From the NCBI GenBank assembly GCA_024742665.1, contig JANSYA010000005.1:186001-250000 (forward strand): 64,000 nt of DNA. The letters run 5' to 3'. The notes under the pieces are model-generated. The model was given only the letters and a program-made list of their open reading frames with translations. It did no database searches and had not been told where the DNA came from. This document shows, piece by piece, positions 42,912 through 51,933 of this stretch. Every line of letters begins with the position of its first letter. Position 1 is the first letter of the stretch. Source of the DNA: a bacterium. Lineage in GTDB: Bacteria > Spirochaetota > Leptospiria > Leptospirales > Leptonemataceae. The translations under genes were made by a program, and so were the position numbers.

Positions 42912-43673
42912 TTAAGAATCGTCGGGCGCTCGCGCCCAGTCGGCCAGGAAATTCCGCCATTCTCCGGCAAGCTCCGCCGGAATCGGATCGCTTGCGCTCG
43001 TTTGAAATTCGGCGTAGGCGTCCGCGGTGCCGACATCGTAAATCGTGCCTGCATACTTTCGTCCTGCTAAGCGCCCGCGTTTGCCGGAGGCTTCCCAGAT
43101 CGGCCGCAGCTCTTCCGTTTCTCCCGGCGGTAAATGCGCGACGGAGCCGGCCCGCGCCAGACCGTAGCCGATATAATAATAATCTCCCGAAGGGCTGATG
43201 TGAATCAAGTCTTTCGCGTCTGCTGAAAACGAAAAACCGGTCGCCTCCAGCCGCGGATCCAGGGGTTTTAAGTACAGCAGAGCGTCTAAATCGGAACCCA
43301 GAGATTCAGGCGCGGGCGGCGCGTCCTGCGCTTCCGGTTGCAGCAGCGAATCGGGATTGGCCAGCAAACACCAGTCGTCGATTTTTAAGAAGCCGAGCTC
43401 TATTCCGCGACGCAACCCGCCCGCCGTGCCCAGCAGTCGCTCCTCGTGCGAAAAATGCAGCGGGAAGTGCGGGAAAGCCTGCAGGGCGCTTTCGATTTGT
43501 TCGCCCAGATAGTGCAGATTGATCATCGCCTCCGTAACTCCCCAGCGATAGAGTTGAAACAGAGTATAGTAAATCAGGGGCCGGCCGTTCAGAGGCAGCA
43601 TCGGCTTCGGGCGGCGCTGCGTGAGGGCGCCCATGCGCTTGCCGAATCCAGCGGCGAGCACGAAGGCTTTCAC
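42912..43673 (-). CDS. MurU-like nucleotidyltransferase
   Basis: The 253-residue protein has the nucleotidyltransferase signature MKAFVLAAGFGKRMGALTQRRPKPMLPLNGRPLI, here seen across residues 1-35, with LGTAGGLRRG and NPDSLL further on. MurU of Pseudomonas converts MurNAc-1-phosphate to UDP-MurNAc; this length and the overlapping AmgK-like partner fit that enzyme. A glucose-1-phosphate thymidylyltransferase-like role is the alternative. Its start overlaps the stop of the kinase by 4 bp, showing translational coupling. Confidence 0.82.
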   Translation of the reverse strand: MKAFVLAAGFGKRMGALTQRRPKPMLPLNGRPLIYYTLFQLYRWGVTEAMINLHYLGEQIESALQAFPHFPLHFSHEERLLGTAGGLRRGIELGFLKIDDWCLLANPDSLLQPEAQDAPPAPESLGSDLDALLYLKPLDPRLEATGFSFSADAKDLIHISPSGDYYYIGYGLARAGSVAHLPPGETEELRPIWEASGKRGRLAGRKYAGTIYDVGTADAYAEFQTSASDPIPAELAGEWRNFLADWARAPDDS

Positions 43674-44728
43674 TCGGGTCGTCCCCCGGATTGCAGGCGT
43701 TTCGCGAGAACCGGATAGACATCGCGCTGGACGGCGCGGATAAATAGAAACAGCGAATCGGGGAAGCGGCCCAGCTGGCAGACTTCTTCGATGCCCTGCA
43801 GCGCGATGGGAATCGAAGGCAGATACCCGGCGTGAGCTTTCGCATGCACCTGGTGTACATAGGTTCCGAGCGCTTTCAGCAAGCGCTGGAGCGCCTGGGC
43901 ATAATACAAACCGGTGCCGGGCAATTCAGTGAGTCTGGTTTTCGCGCGAAAATAAGTCAGGCCCATCTGGCGATCTTTCAAGCTGAGCGAAGCGTACGGA
44001 TCGTAGAGCAGGCTGGCCAGATCGTAGTAGGGCAAGCCCATGCGCGCGTCCTGGAAATCGATCAGAGCCAGTTCGTATTTTGAGCCGGCGGCCGCTTCGC
44101 CTGCAGGCGGCCGCGCCATGATATTGCGTGTATGATAGTCGCGATGAGCGAAGACGCGCGGGGCGGCCTTCGCCAGGGATTCGCAGAGCTGCTCCAGGAA
44201 CATGCGCAGTTCGAAGGCCACCGGATCCGGGACATCGTAGGCCTGGCATACGGAGCGCAGAGCCTCGAAGAGAAATTCTAACTCGGCCTTAAGTTTTTCT
44301 GCGTCAAAGCTACGATCGGCTACGATCGTTGGTGGATTCAGTTCTTGCATGGCGATCATCAAATCGATCGCTTGCTGGAGTAAGGCCTCTTTCGCCTGCG
44401 GCGTCGCGGTGCGTAATACGTCGGAAAGATCTGTTTCGCCGGCGTCGGTGAGCAGTATACGTCCCTGATTGCGGTCGATCGCCAGCACGCGCGGTGCAGG
44501 CAGATGATTCGCGAGGAGGAATTCGCAGACTTCCACGAAGTGATCGTCGTCGTTGTAGGGGATCGGCAAACCCGCGCACAAAATTACGCTGGCCGGCCCG
44601 CTTCCGGGATTATCGAAGGCGATGCGAAAGTATTTGCGACTGGAAGCTTCCGCGCGAATCGGCGTGCTGCTATGCTCCGCGTCGAGTCCGGCTTCCGTTA
44701 AAAAAGATTTTAGATCTGTAAACTGCAT
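43670..44728 (-). CDS. AmgK-like N-acetylmuramate/N-acetylglucosamine kinase
   Basis: The 352-residue protein is an APH-fold kinase: ASSRKYFRI (nucleotide loop), catalytic FAHRDYHTRNIM and LIDFQDARMGLPYYDLASLL. These are the landmarks of AmgK, which phosphorylates MurNAc at the anomeric carbon in the muropeptide recycling shortcut that bypasses de novo MurA synthesis. The tight coupling to a MurU-like gene is the strongest evidence for this over a generic aminoglycoside or choline kinase. Its ATG shares one base with the aminotransferase stop. Confidence 0.84.
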   Translation of the reverse strand: MQFTDLKSFLTEAGLDAEHSSTPIRAEASSRKYFRIAFDNPGSGPASVILCAGLPIPYNDDDHFVEVCEFLLANHLPAPRVLAIDRNQGRILLTDAGETDLSDVLRTATPQAKEALLQQAIDLMIAMQELNPPTIVADRSFDAEKLKAELEFLFEALRSVCQAYDVPDPVAFELRMFLEQLCESLAKAAPRVFAHRDYHTRNIMARPPAGEAAAGSKYELALIDFQDARMGLPYYDLASLLYDPYASLSLKDRQMGLTYFRAKTRLTELPGTGLYYAQALQRLLKALGTYVHQVHAKAHAGYLPSIPIALQGIEEVCQLGRFPDSLFLFIRAVQRDVYPVLAKRLQSGGRPE

Positions 44729-45939
44729 CAGCGCAAGTCGTTGACCATATTGCCCAACCGCTCCAGGCCTTTGCGCAGGCTGCTTTCGTCCAGGGCGTAG
44801 GAAATTCGAAAAGCGTTATCGTCGCCGAAAGCGGTGCCGGCCACGGTCGCCACGTCGTAATGATCGAGCAGGTGCGAACAAAAGACGCGCGATTTTTGCG
44901 GATCGTCTTTGAGTAGTTTCTGAAAACGCGGCCATTCGTAAATTTCGCTTACGTCCGGAAAAATATAAAACGCGCCCTGAGGCTTGATCGCCCGAATGCC
45001 GTCGATCGACTGTAACATACGAAAGACCAGATCCCGACGCTGCTCGAAGGCCTGTCGCATGGTTTCGACGCACTCCTGATCTTCGCCGAGAGCCGCGACG
45101 GCCGCCGCCTGGGAAACTGAAGAGGGATTCGAAGAGCACTGGCCCTGAATCTTTTCCATATTGCGTACGATTTCTTCCGGTCCCGCGCCGACGCCGATGC
45201 GCCAGCCGGTCATGCTGTAGGCCTTGCTGACGCCGTTGATAATGAAAGTGCGGTCTTTAAGTTCGGGTACGAGCATCGCCGGGTTATAAAAGCGCAGTCC
45301 GTCGAAGATAATGTGTTCGTAGATATCGTCCGAGGCGATCAGTATATTCGGATGCTCCAGCAGCACTTCGCAGATCGCCGCCAGCTCTTTTTTCGCGAAG
45401 GTCGCGCCGGTGGGATTGCAGGGACTGTTCAGGATGAACATGCGCGTCTTCGGCGTAATCGCCGCGCGCAGCTGCTCCGGGGTGATCAAATAATTTTGCT
45501 CAGGACCGGCGTAGATCGGAACGGGCACCGCTTCGGCGAAGCGAATCATCTCCGCATATGATACCCATGCGGGAGCCGGGAGCAACACTTCGTCGCCTGG
45601 ATTCAGCGTGGCCAGAAATAGATTAAAGAGAATCTGCTTTCCGCCGTTCGACGCGGTGACTTCTTCCGGCGTATAGTGCAGATTGTTATCGCGCCGGAAT
45701 TTTTCGCAGATTGTTTTTTTCAGCAGCGGAGTGCCGCCGACGTTCGTATAGCGCGTCTGGCCTTCGGCGATCGCGCGTACCGCGGCCGCTCTGATGTGTT
45801 CCGGCGTGTCGAAATCCGGTTCGCCCGCGCCGAAGCCGATCACGTCGCGCCCGGCCGCTTTGAGTTCGCGTGCCCGGGCCGTAATCGCCAGTGTGGGCGA
45901 AGGTTCGAATTTATTCAGGCGATCCGCAAGAAAAGCCAT
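44728..45939 (-). CDS. Class I/II aminotransferase (aspartate aminotransferase type)
   Basis: The 403-residue PLP enzyme has the class I pattern: GAGEPDFDTPEHI, Y-T-N (TRYTNVGG), the NSPCNPTGA motif, the Asp of SDDIYEH and the PLP lysine K239 in GVSKAYSMTGWR, with R in FRISYA binding the substrate carboxylate. It is closest in pattern to bacterial type I-gamma aspartate aminotransferases, which interconvert aspartate and oxaloacetate. It heads the four-gene operon; its start ATG 45939 is about 100 bp from the divergent trmL. Confidence 0.92.
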   Translation of the reverse strand: MAFLADRLNKFEPSPTLAITARARELKAAGRDVIGFGAGEPDFDTPEHIRAAAVRAIAEGQTRYTNVGGTPLLKKTICEKFRRDNNLHYTPEEVTASNGGKQILFNLFLATLNPGDEVLLPAPAWVSYAEMIRFAEAVPVPIYAGPEQNYLITPEQLRAAITPKTRMFILNSPCNPTGATFAKKELAAICEVLLEHPNILIASDDIYEHIIFDGLRFYNPAMLVPELKDRTFIINGVSKAYSMTGWRIGVGAGPEEIVRNMEKIQGQCSSNPSSVSQAAAVAALGEDQECVETMRQAFEQRRDLVFRMLQSIDGIRAIKPQGAFYIFPDVSEIYEWPRFQKLLKDDPQKSRVFCSHLLDHYDVATVAGTAFGDDNAFRISYALDESSLRKGLERLGNMVNDLR

Positions 45940-46041
45940 GCGTTGACAGGATCTACGCCCCGCGGCGTAATGGGTAGGATTTTAGCCGCGAAACCTTGAA
46001 AAAATGCAGCGGCGATGCACAGGAAAGAATCGTAAGCGCGT

Positions 46042-46578
46042 ATGGATATAGTTCTCTACGAACCGGAAATACCGCAGAATACGGGCAATATCGGGCGCCT
46101 GTGCGTATGCAGCGGCAGTCGTTTGCACATCGTCGGCAAGCCGGGCTTTTCGCTGGATGAATCGGCGGTCAAACGCGCGGGACTCGACTACTGGCATCGC
46201 CTGGATTTGACGCTGCACAAAGACTGGGAGAGCTTTCTGGATTTCGCGGACGCGTCCATCGCGCGGCAAACGGGGGGCGTCGACGACCAGGCGAAGCGTG
46301 ATTCCGCGGTGGTGCTGCTGTACACGCGATTCGCGAAACATTTGTACAGCGCGCATCCGTACGCGAAAGGCGACTTTCTGGTCTTCGGCCGCGAGACCTC
46401 GGGACTGCCGGAAGAGATTCGTGAATCGATCGCGAAACGCAAAGCGGAGCATCTCTTGCGAATTCCCGTCAGTGAAGAGTGCCGTTCGCTGAATTTGAGC
46501 AACACCGTCGCGCTGGTATTGTACGAGGCTCTGCGCCAGCAGGGCTTTCCGGGATTGGTTCAGGAATTTGCGGAGTAG
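46042..46578 (+). CDS. trmL: tRNA (cytidine/uridine-2'-O-)-methyltransferase TrmL
   Basis: The 178-residue SPOUT methyltransferase has MDIVLYEPEIPQNTGNIGRLC, the motif FGRETSGLPEE and the trefoil-knot end IPVSEECRSLNLSNTVALVLYEALRQ, seen across residues 147-172. It methylates the wobble ribose of tRNA-Leu. The length is normal and all SPOUT motifs are intact. A second, diverged copy of its 3'-end codons occurs 745 bp downstream (47228-47281), suggesting recombination of foreign DNA at this gene. Confidence 0.94.
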   Translation: MDIVLYEPEIPQNTGNIGRLCVCSGSRLHIVGKPGFSLDESAVKRAGLDYWHRLDLTLHKDWESFLDFADASIARQTGGVDDQAKRDSAVVLLYTRFAKHLYSAHPYAKGDFLVFGRETSGLPEEIRESIAKRKAEHLLRIPVSEECRSLNLSNTVALVLYEALRQQGFPGLVQEFAE

Positions 46579-46687
46579 TAGGGATGCCGGTCAGCTATCG
46601 CGTAAAGTAAATCACGCGGCTCAGAAAAGAGAATGAAACCGGCTGTATACTCGGCGGGCTTGATGGGATTTTTCTCAGGATCGCAAA

Positions 46688-47227
46688 ATGAAGCTATGGA
46701 AAGTTTTAACGTGGATGGCTATCAGCCTTTGTTTGACGGGCTTGCTACTGGTCATCGGAGCTCACCTGGCATTGTTTTCCGAAACGAGGTTTAAATCCAA
46801 CGATCTGTTCTGGATTCCGCTATCCAGTGGTTTTTTATGCTTTCTCTTGGCGGTTCCGTTTTTCTATTTTGGTTTGCTGTTCAGACTTTCAGAACCAGTG
46901 AAGATCCCTATTCAAGAATTCTTTCGCAATGTTTATTCGAAAAGTTCCAATGCAAACGAGATCCTATTGCGGGCTTGCCCGGATCATGAAACAGCGAGTC
47001 GAATCCAGGCCAATCTAAGGTATGGGAAGACCAGGCTGAGGCGTATTAAAACAGGATACCCGTGTTTGTTTTCCGTAACCGGCAGGAAGGCTGACGTCGT
47101 TTGTTTTGTTGATGATCAAGGTGAAGTGTTTCGTGAATACTTCACTGTTATCGTTTCACACCCGGCCCTGTTTGCTCCAGAACGAAGCTTGCGAATCTTA
47201 GCCCATCGGACTGGCAAAGTCAGGTGA
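46688..47227 (+). CDS. Two-helix membrane protein of the accessory island
   Basis: The 179-residue product has membrane helices at about 5-30 and 43-64 and then a soluble domain (about 75-179). I do not recognise it. Base composition is visibly more AT-rich than in neighbouring housekeeping genes. ATG 46688 follows caggatcgcaaa, a weak ribosome-binding site. The stop codon TGA sits exactly where a trmL-like sequence begins downstream, so the gene appears to have been brought in next to a foreign trmL end. Confidence 0.58.
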   Translation: MKLWKVLTWMAISLCLTGLLLVIGAHLALFSETRFKSNDLFWIPLSSGFLCFLLAVPFFYFGLLFRLSEPVKIPIQEFFRNVYSKSSNANEILLRACPDHETASRIQANLRYGKTRLRRIKTGYPCLFSVTGRKADVVCFVDDQGEVFREYFTVIVSHPALFAPERSLRILAHRTGKVR

Positions 47228-47281
47228 CGATCACTGAACTTGAGCAACGCCGTCGCATTGGAATCCTGCGAATCTTTGCGA
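47228..47281 (+). pseudogene. Remnant of a second trmL 3' end
   Basis: Reading from 47228 gives RSLNLSNAVALESCESLR against RSLNLSNTVALVLYEALR in the intact trmL (46483-46536), 13 of 18 residues. Most matching codons differ only at the third base, so the two copies diverged as coding sequence rather than by recent duplication. The remnant is in the same frame as the upstream stop, and also forms the start of the following ORF. It marks one edge of an acquired segment. Confidence 0.7.
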
Positions 47282-47665
47282 TGGCACCGCCGCCGGCCCG
47301 ACGACTTAGTGGACAACGCCATTGCTGAGGGAGAGTGGTGTGCTCGGGATTCGGTAGACGGCTACATCTTGCTTTTCTCAAAGGCAGAACAGATTCTTCA
47401 GCATGATGATAGGAGCGCACTGAGGGGTTTCCTCGGAACATTCACATTGGCTTGCGAAGAGTGGCCCCGACCGATTAAGCAAGATGCATGGTGGGATAAA
47501 TCAGACTCTCGTTACTTCGCTACGACTGAGTATTTACCAGATGTCGCATTGAACAAAATCGATTCTCTTTGGCCACTAAAGGTGCAGGTATTTTCCGAGC
47601 AGGAGAAGGATTTAACTGCCCGATTCAGAAAGCCAGGCGAAGGCAATGATCCTGAGTGCACGTAA
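47240..47665 (+). CDS. ORF fused to trmL remnant, doubtful
   Basis: A 141-codon frame starts at TTG 47240 inside the trmL remnant and continues with RRPDDLVDNAIAEGEWCARDSVDGYILLFSK split over residues 18-48, a reasonable soluble-protein pattern. GTG near 47308 is an alternative start. Its last 150 bp overlap the convergent gene on the other strand, so one of the two is shorter than shown or not real. No family is recognised. Confidence 0.4.
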   Translation: MSNAVALESCESLRWHRRRPDDLVDNAIAEGEWCARDSVDGYILLFSKAEQILQHDDRSALRGFLGTFTLACEEWPRPIKQDAWWDKSDSRYFATTEYLPDVALNKIDSLWPLKVQVFSEQEKDLTARFRKPGEGNDPECT

Positions 47666-48168
47666 TGTGAATGCCAGGAATCCGTATGGCTGGAGAAGCA
47701 AAAGATACGTTTTTCAGAGTTCATACAGGCCAGGTTTTTCCCCGTCGCTACGGATAGAATTGCGTCACCTTCCAGATCGTAGACCTTCCACTCTTTTGAG
47801 TCTTTCCCGATAGCATACAGGCGGCGGTCGCTGGTGAAGCCACCAATGGATTTGTTAACAAAAGACTCGATGGATTCGTCTCCATAGCGGTAGGACTTTA
47901 CCCAGGATCCCAAATTCGAGTTTAAGGCGATGAAGTACTTGGTTGTTAGAGCGATAGCTATGTCACCCCTGGTCGAACCATTGATATAGGTGTCTCCGGA
48001 AAGATCGAATTTGATTTGGCCTTCACGCTCTGTAATGGCGATGATTTTGTCCCCCGCCTCGATGAGCTGGATCCGATCTTCTTCAAGATCATTCGCATTG
48101 AGCGCAAAGAGGCCGGCAAGAACCGAAATAAGCAAAGATATTGTATAAGAAAGTCTAAGTGAAATCAT
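47512..48168 (-). CDS. Secreted protein with repeat-like beta structure
   Basis: The 218-residue product starts MISLRLSYTISLLISVLAGLFALNA, a convincing signal peptide. The mature part has several short strands of similar type (KIIAITEREGQIKFDL, YFIALNSNLGSWVKSY, RLYAIGKDSKEWKVYD, SILFNATSGKYSVVAK), as in a small beta-propeller. No family is recognised. It is more AT-rich than most of the window and belongs to the accessory island. It overlaps the forward ORF in its 3' part; this gene is the better of the two. Confidence 0.6.
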   Translation of the reverse strand: MISLRLSYTISLLISVLAGLFALNANDLEEDRIQLIEAGDKIIAITEREGQIKFDLSGDTYINGSTRGDIAIALTTKYFIALNSNLGSWVKSYRYGDESIESFVNKSIGGFTSDRRLYAIGKDSKEWKVYDLEGDAILSVATGKNLACMNSEKRIFCFSSHTDSWHSHYVHSGSLPSPGFLNRAVKSFSCSENTCTFSGQRESILFNATSGKYSVVAK

Positions 48169-48529
48169 TTTATATCCATGACTGTTTTGATTTTTTGAAA
48201 TGCTGTTTGGATTTTGGCCGCGGATAAGCCTTCCATGCAGTAGAGTTAGACGCCTGATTCAGCCCTTGATCCGGAGATCGTGAGTGCTCCGCCGAGCACA
48301 GGGCTGTAATTGTCGTCATTTTTCGGGCGCGCCCGTGAGCTGGCTACTTATAATCGCATTCGTATAATAAATTTAGGGAATAGGTATTGGTTTTTGCTGC
48401 AGTTCGGAGAGTGTCATTAATTTTGTGTACATAGCTTCTTGTACTATTCTGGCGGTTATGCAAGCAGTCTTGCATGGCTAAAGCCAAAAGAAAAAAAAAG
48501 CCGCTCTCGCACATCCATGTGCTTCGCGT

Positions 48530-48578
48530 CCCTGCGACCCGCACATCGGCTGAAGCCGATGCTCGTGCCCTCGCAGGG
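48530..48578. repeat. Two-step hairpin beside the transposase fragment
   Basis: Outer arms CCCTGCGA (48530-48537) and TCGCAGGG (48571-48578) are exact complements. Inside them CATCGGCT and AGCCGATG form a second perfect 8-bp stem. The whole can fold as one long imperfect cruciform and looks like a REP-type repeat. It directly abuts the transposase-derived codons. Confidence 0.65.
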
Positions 48579-48685
48579 AAGAGATCATCGACGAGCTTCT
48601 AAACGAACACGGTCTGGATCTACTGGCGATCCCTGGAGAGGACGGTCTTCTGGAGCAACTGACGAAAAGTATCTTCGAGCGCGTT
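48578..48685 (+). pseudogene. IS256-family transposase N-terminal fragment
   Basis: Frame +2 of this stretch reads EEIIDELLNEHG, then GEDGLLEQLTKSIFERV, which is the conserved N-terminal region of IS256 (mutator-type) transposases. No upstream start is present, and after about 36 codons the match stops (PRTSGSCYK). The DDE catalytic region is missing, so this is a short relic of an insertion element. Confidence 0.72.
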
Positions 48686-48866
48686 CCGAGGACGAGCGGC
48701 TCCTGTTATAAATCAGGAACGTTCAGATTCCGCGAATCTTGCGGGCGCTAACGCGTCCGGGCCGACGCAAACATTCATAACAAAACGCCACTCCGCATCT
48801 CCTGCCAGTCGTAGCCAAAAAAATCCGCCCGGGATGATCGATCCGCAGGGCATCCACAGCGCCCCC

Positions 48867-49205
48867 CTAATCTCCCGCCTCCGCACGCCAGCAAACAAAG
48901 CGCGCGTTTTCGGTCGAAGTCGAAGCGGCGATGACCTGTTCGTTATCAAAACCTGGCAACTGTTGCAAGCGCGCAAGCAGGGCCGCGTCGCCGGTCGCGC
49001 CCCAGGGCACAACGCAGCCTGCGTCAGTCCCGATTAATATCCAGAAGACGTCGGGCGCGAAGGGGCCCGCGTCGGTGGTTTCGAGCAGGACGCCGCGCAG
49101 GTCCGTCCAGCGCAGCGTTTCCACAGTGCCGTCGGGTCTGGTTACGGTGACCGAGTCGTCGGAAACGTCGACGACGATTTGTGATTCAGGTGTTTCCGGA
49201 GGCAT
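48867..49205 (-). CDS. Small conserved protein of unknown function
   Basis: The 112-residue product begins MPPETPESQIVVDVSDDSVTVTRP. It contains LRWTDLRGVLLETTDAGPF, a VFWILIG strand and the ending LLARLQQLPGFDNEQVIAAS with ARFVCWR. I recall similar unnamed proteins in many proteobacteria, with the same TDAGPFAPDVFW and LPGFDNE features. The fold is probably a small alpha/beta domain in the cytosol and no activity is known to me. It lies beside the accessory island but has normal composition. Confidence 0.72.
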   Translation of the reverse strand: MPPETPESQIVVDVSDDSVTVTRPDGTVETLRWTDLRGVLLETTDAGPFAPDVFWILIGTDAGCVVPWGATGDAALLARLQQLPGFDNEQVIAASTSTENARFVCWRAEAGD

Positions 49206-49314
49206 GCGTGTTGGATGAGCAATCTTTTCTGTGGCGCCAGGTACTTTTGCGATCGATGGCGCGATATCGTGCTCTGGATCGCGTTCGAATAAAACGGCGC
49301 CCGAGCGGCCTGTC

Positions 49315-50238
49315 TTATTTCTTCAGCATCGGCGCGTCCGCCAGCTTCTGCTTCTGCGAAACGTGGCGCTGAATGCTGTGCAGCTTATCGGTAACTTCTT
49401 TTAACTCGCGGTTAAGTTCGTTCAGCTCGTCGGCCAGGGTGATGCCGCCTTCTTCAATGTGCGCCCGGCGGGCTTCGTCTTCCTGTTCGGCCTGGGCTTC
49501 GTCCATGCCGGCGAGAATCACACCGACAAAGAGATTCAAGAAGATCATGGTGCCGAGTAAGACGAAGCTGATAAAGAAGGCCGCGCCCACGACCGGCATC
49601 GGCTGGGAGTTCGTGCACAGCGCCTCGACCTGACTGCCCACGTAGCCGTAGTTCGCGCAGCCGTACATCTGAATGTACATCAAGTCGGTCCAGTCCTCTA
49701 AGGTGACCGCGCGAAAGAGCGATACGAAACTGATCGGCAGCTCGCGAAAGTGGTGCGGGTCGTTCGTGCCGAAGAGAAAGGTCGCCGCCACCGCGTAGAT
49801 ATAAAACATCAGGAACAGCAAGATCGCGACGTAGCCCATCGACGGAATGCTCTTGATCAGCGCGCCGACTAATACCTGGAGACGGGGCACTGCGCGGACC
49901 AGGCGCAGCACGCGCAGCAGGCGCGCGAGACGCAGGACGGTTACGTACTGGGAATCGATCGGCATGAGCGCCGCGGCGACGATGATGAAGTCGAAAACGT
50001 TCCAGGGATCTTTGAAGAAATCCAGCGGCCTGGGAAAGAGCGCGATCATCTTAAACGCGATCTCCGCGATAAAAATAATCAGAATCGCCTGGTTTAGAAA
50101 GTGCAGCAGATCATAATGAGCTTTTACGATATCCGGATAGGTTTCCAGGCCGACGACCACCGCCGCCAGCAGAATCACGCCGGTAATTGTATGCTGAAAC
50201 CAGCCGGCTTCCGTAATCTTTTTCATCAGTTGGATCAT
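49315..50238 (-). CDS. Prokaryotic voltage-gated cation channel (NaChBac-like)
   Basis: The 307-residue protein is a single-domain six-helix channel that should form tetramers. S4 carries five arginines spaced by three (R103, R106, R109, R112, R115). The pore loop has the filter TLEDWTD (179-185), and S6 is VGAAFFISFVLLGTMIFLNLFVGVILAGM, seen across about 212-242. A C-terminal Glu/Lys-rich coiled coil (about 258-300) would hold the tetramer. The filter has more acidic residues than the TLESWS of NaChBac/NavAb, so calcium selectivity is possible. The start lies 4 bp after the VOC gene stop. Confidence 0.9.
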   Translation of the reverse strand: MIQLMKKITEAGWFQHTITGVILLAAVVVGLETYPDIVKAHYDLLHFLNQAILIIFIAEIAFKMIALFPRPLDFFKDPWNVFDFIIVAAALMPIDSQYVTVLRLARLLRVLRLVRAVPRLQVLVGALIKSIPSMGYVAILLFLMFYIYAVAATFLFGTNDPHHFRELPISFVSLFRAVTLEDWTDLMYIQMYGCANYGYVGSQVEALCTNSQPMPVVGAAFFISFVLLGTMIFLNLFVGVILAGMDEAQAEQEDEARRAHIEEGGITLADELNELNRELKEVTDKLHSIQRHVSQKQKLADAPMLKK

Positions 50239-50242
50239 GATC

Positions 50243-50566
50243 TTATTCCGCGCTAATATGAATTTTATTCCCTGAAGGATCGGTGAGAATCATCGGCGCT
50301 CCCGCCTTCCATTCACCGATGTCGAATCCGGCCGCCCTGAGCCTTGCAATCGCGTCGGCTGGCTCTTTAATATCCAGTCCAAATCGAGTTGGTCCGCTCC
50401 GGGACGTTGCCGGGTACAATTCCAGAACGCAATCCCCGATCTCAGTCGAATAGTGGACCGGACCTTTGCCGTGCTGTTCCTGAACGAAATTCAATCCGAG
50501 TGCATCGTAGTATTGCAATGATACTTCAAGATCTTCACAATAGACAACCAGCAGAGATAGCTTCAA
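50243..50566 (-). CDS. VOC (glyoxalase/bleomycin-resistance) family protein
   Basis: The 107-residue single-module VOC protein has the beta-alpha-beta-beta-beta layout: SLLVVYCEDLEVSLQYYDALGL, strand CVLELYP, FGLDIKEP and the final ILTDPSGNKIHI. One protomer supplies half of a metal site, so it should dimerise. Substrates in this superfamily vary too widely to guess. It is probably transcribed with the downstream channel gene, from which it is separated by 4 bp. Confidence 0.85.
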   Translation of the reverse strand: MKLSLLVVYCEDLEVSLQYYDALGLNFVQEQHGKGPVHYSTEIGDCVLELYPATSRSGPTRFGLDIKEPADAIARLRAAGFDIGEWKAGAPMILTDPSGNKIHISAE

Positions 50567-50614
50567 ATTCGTTCCTCGATTGTCGAAAGATAGTCCGCCG
50601 ATGCAAAGGGCAAC

Positions 50615-50642
50615 AAAAAACCCGGGAGCGATCCCGGGTTTT
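50615..50642 (-). terminator. Intrinsic terminator after ilvC
   Basis: On the reverse strand, aaaacccggga and tcccgggtttt form an 11-bp stem with a 4-nt loop, followed by further T residues. It lies about 55 bp after the ilvC stop and separates ilvC from the VOC/channel genes. Confidence 0.88.
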
Positions 50643-50696
50643 CGTATCGGCGATCTGCGCGATCGTCGACCTGCGAATTGAAATTCAGCTGAGCGC

Positions 50697-51857
<1,161 letters not shown>

Positions 51858-51933
51858 TCAACGTCGGCCCGGACGCCGGTCGTGTTGGAAATTCGGTCGG
51901 ACTTCGTATAAAACGGCGGCCCCTGAACGATCG

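Larger units (their letters stand above)
48169..48866. other. Gene-poor spacer in the accessory island
   Basis: This stretch of about 700 bp has no credible complete gene. It contains AT-rich DNA at the left, a perfect short palindrome (atgcaag-cagt-cttgcat, 48459-48476), a longer two-part hairpin (48530-48578) and an IS256-type transposase fragment (48578-48685). It looks like a graveyard of mobile DNA. Confidence 0.7.

Noticed and set aside
48439-48711. A 90-codon forward ORF in the gene-poor spacer
   Set aside because: It is Arg/Ser-rich and runs through hairpins; the transposase relic lies in a different frame.
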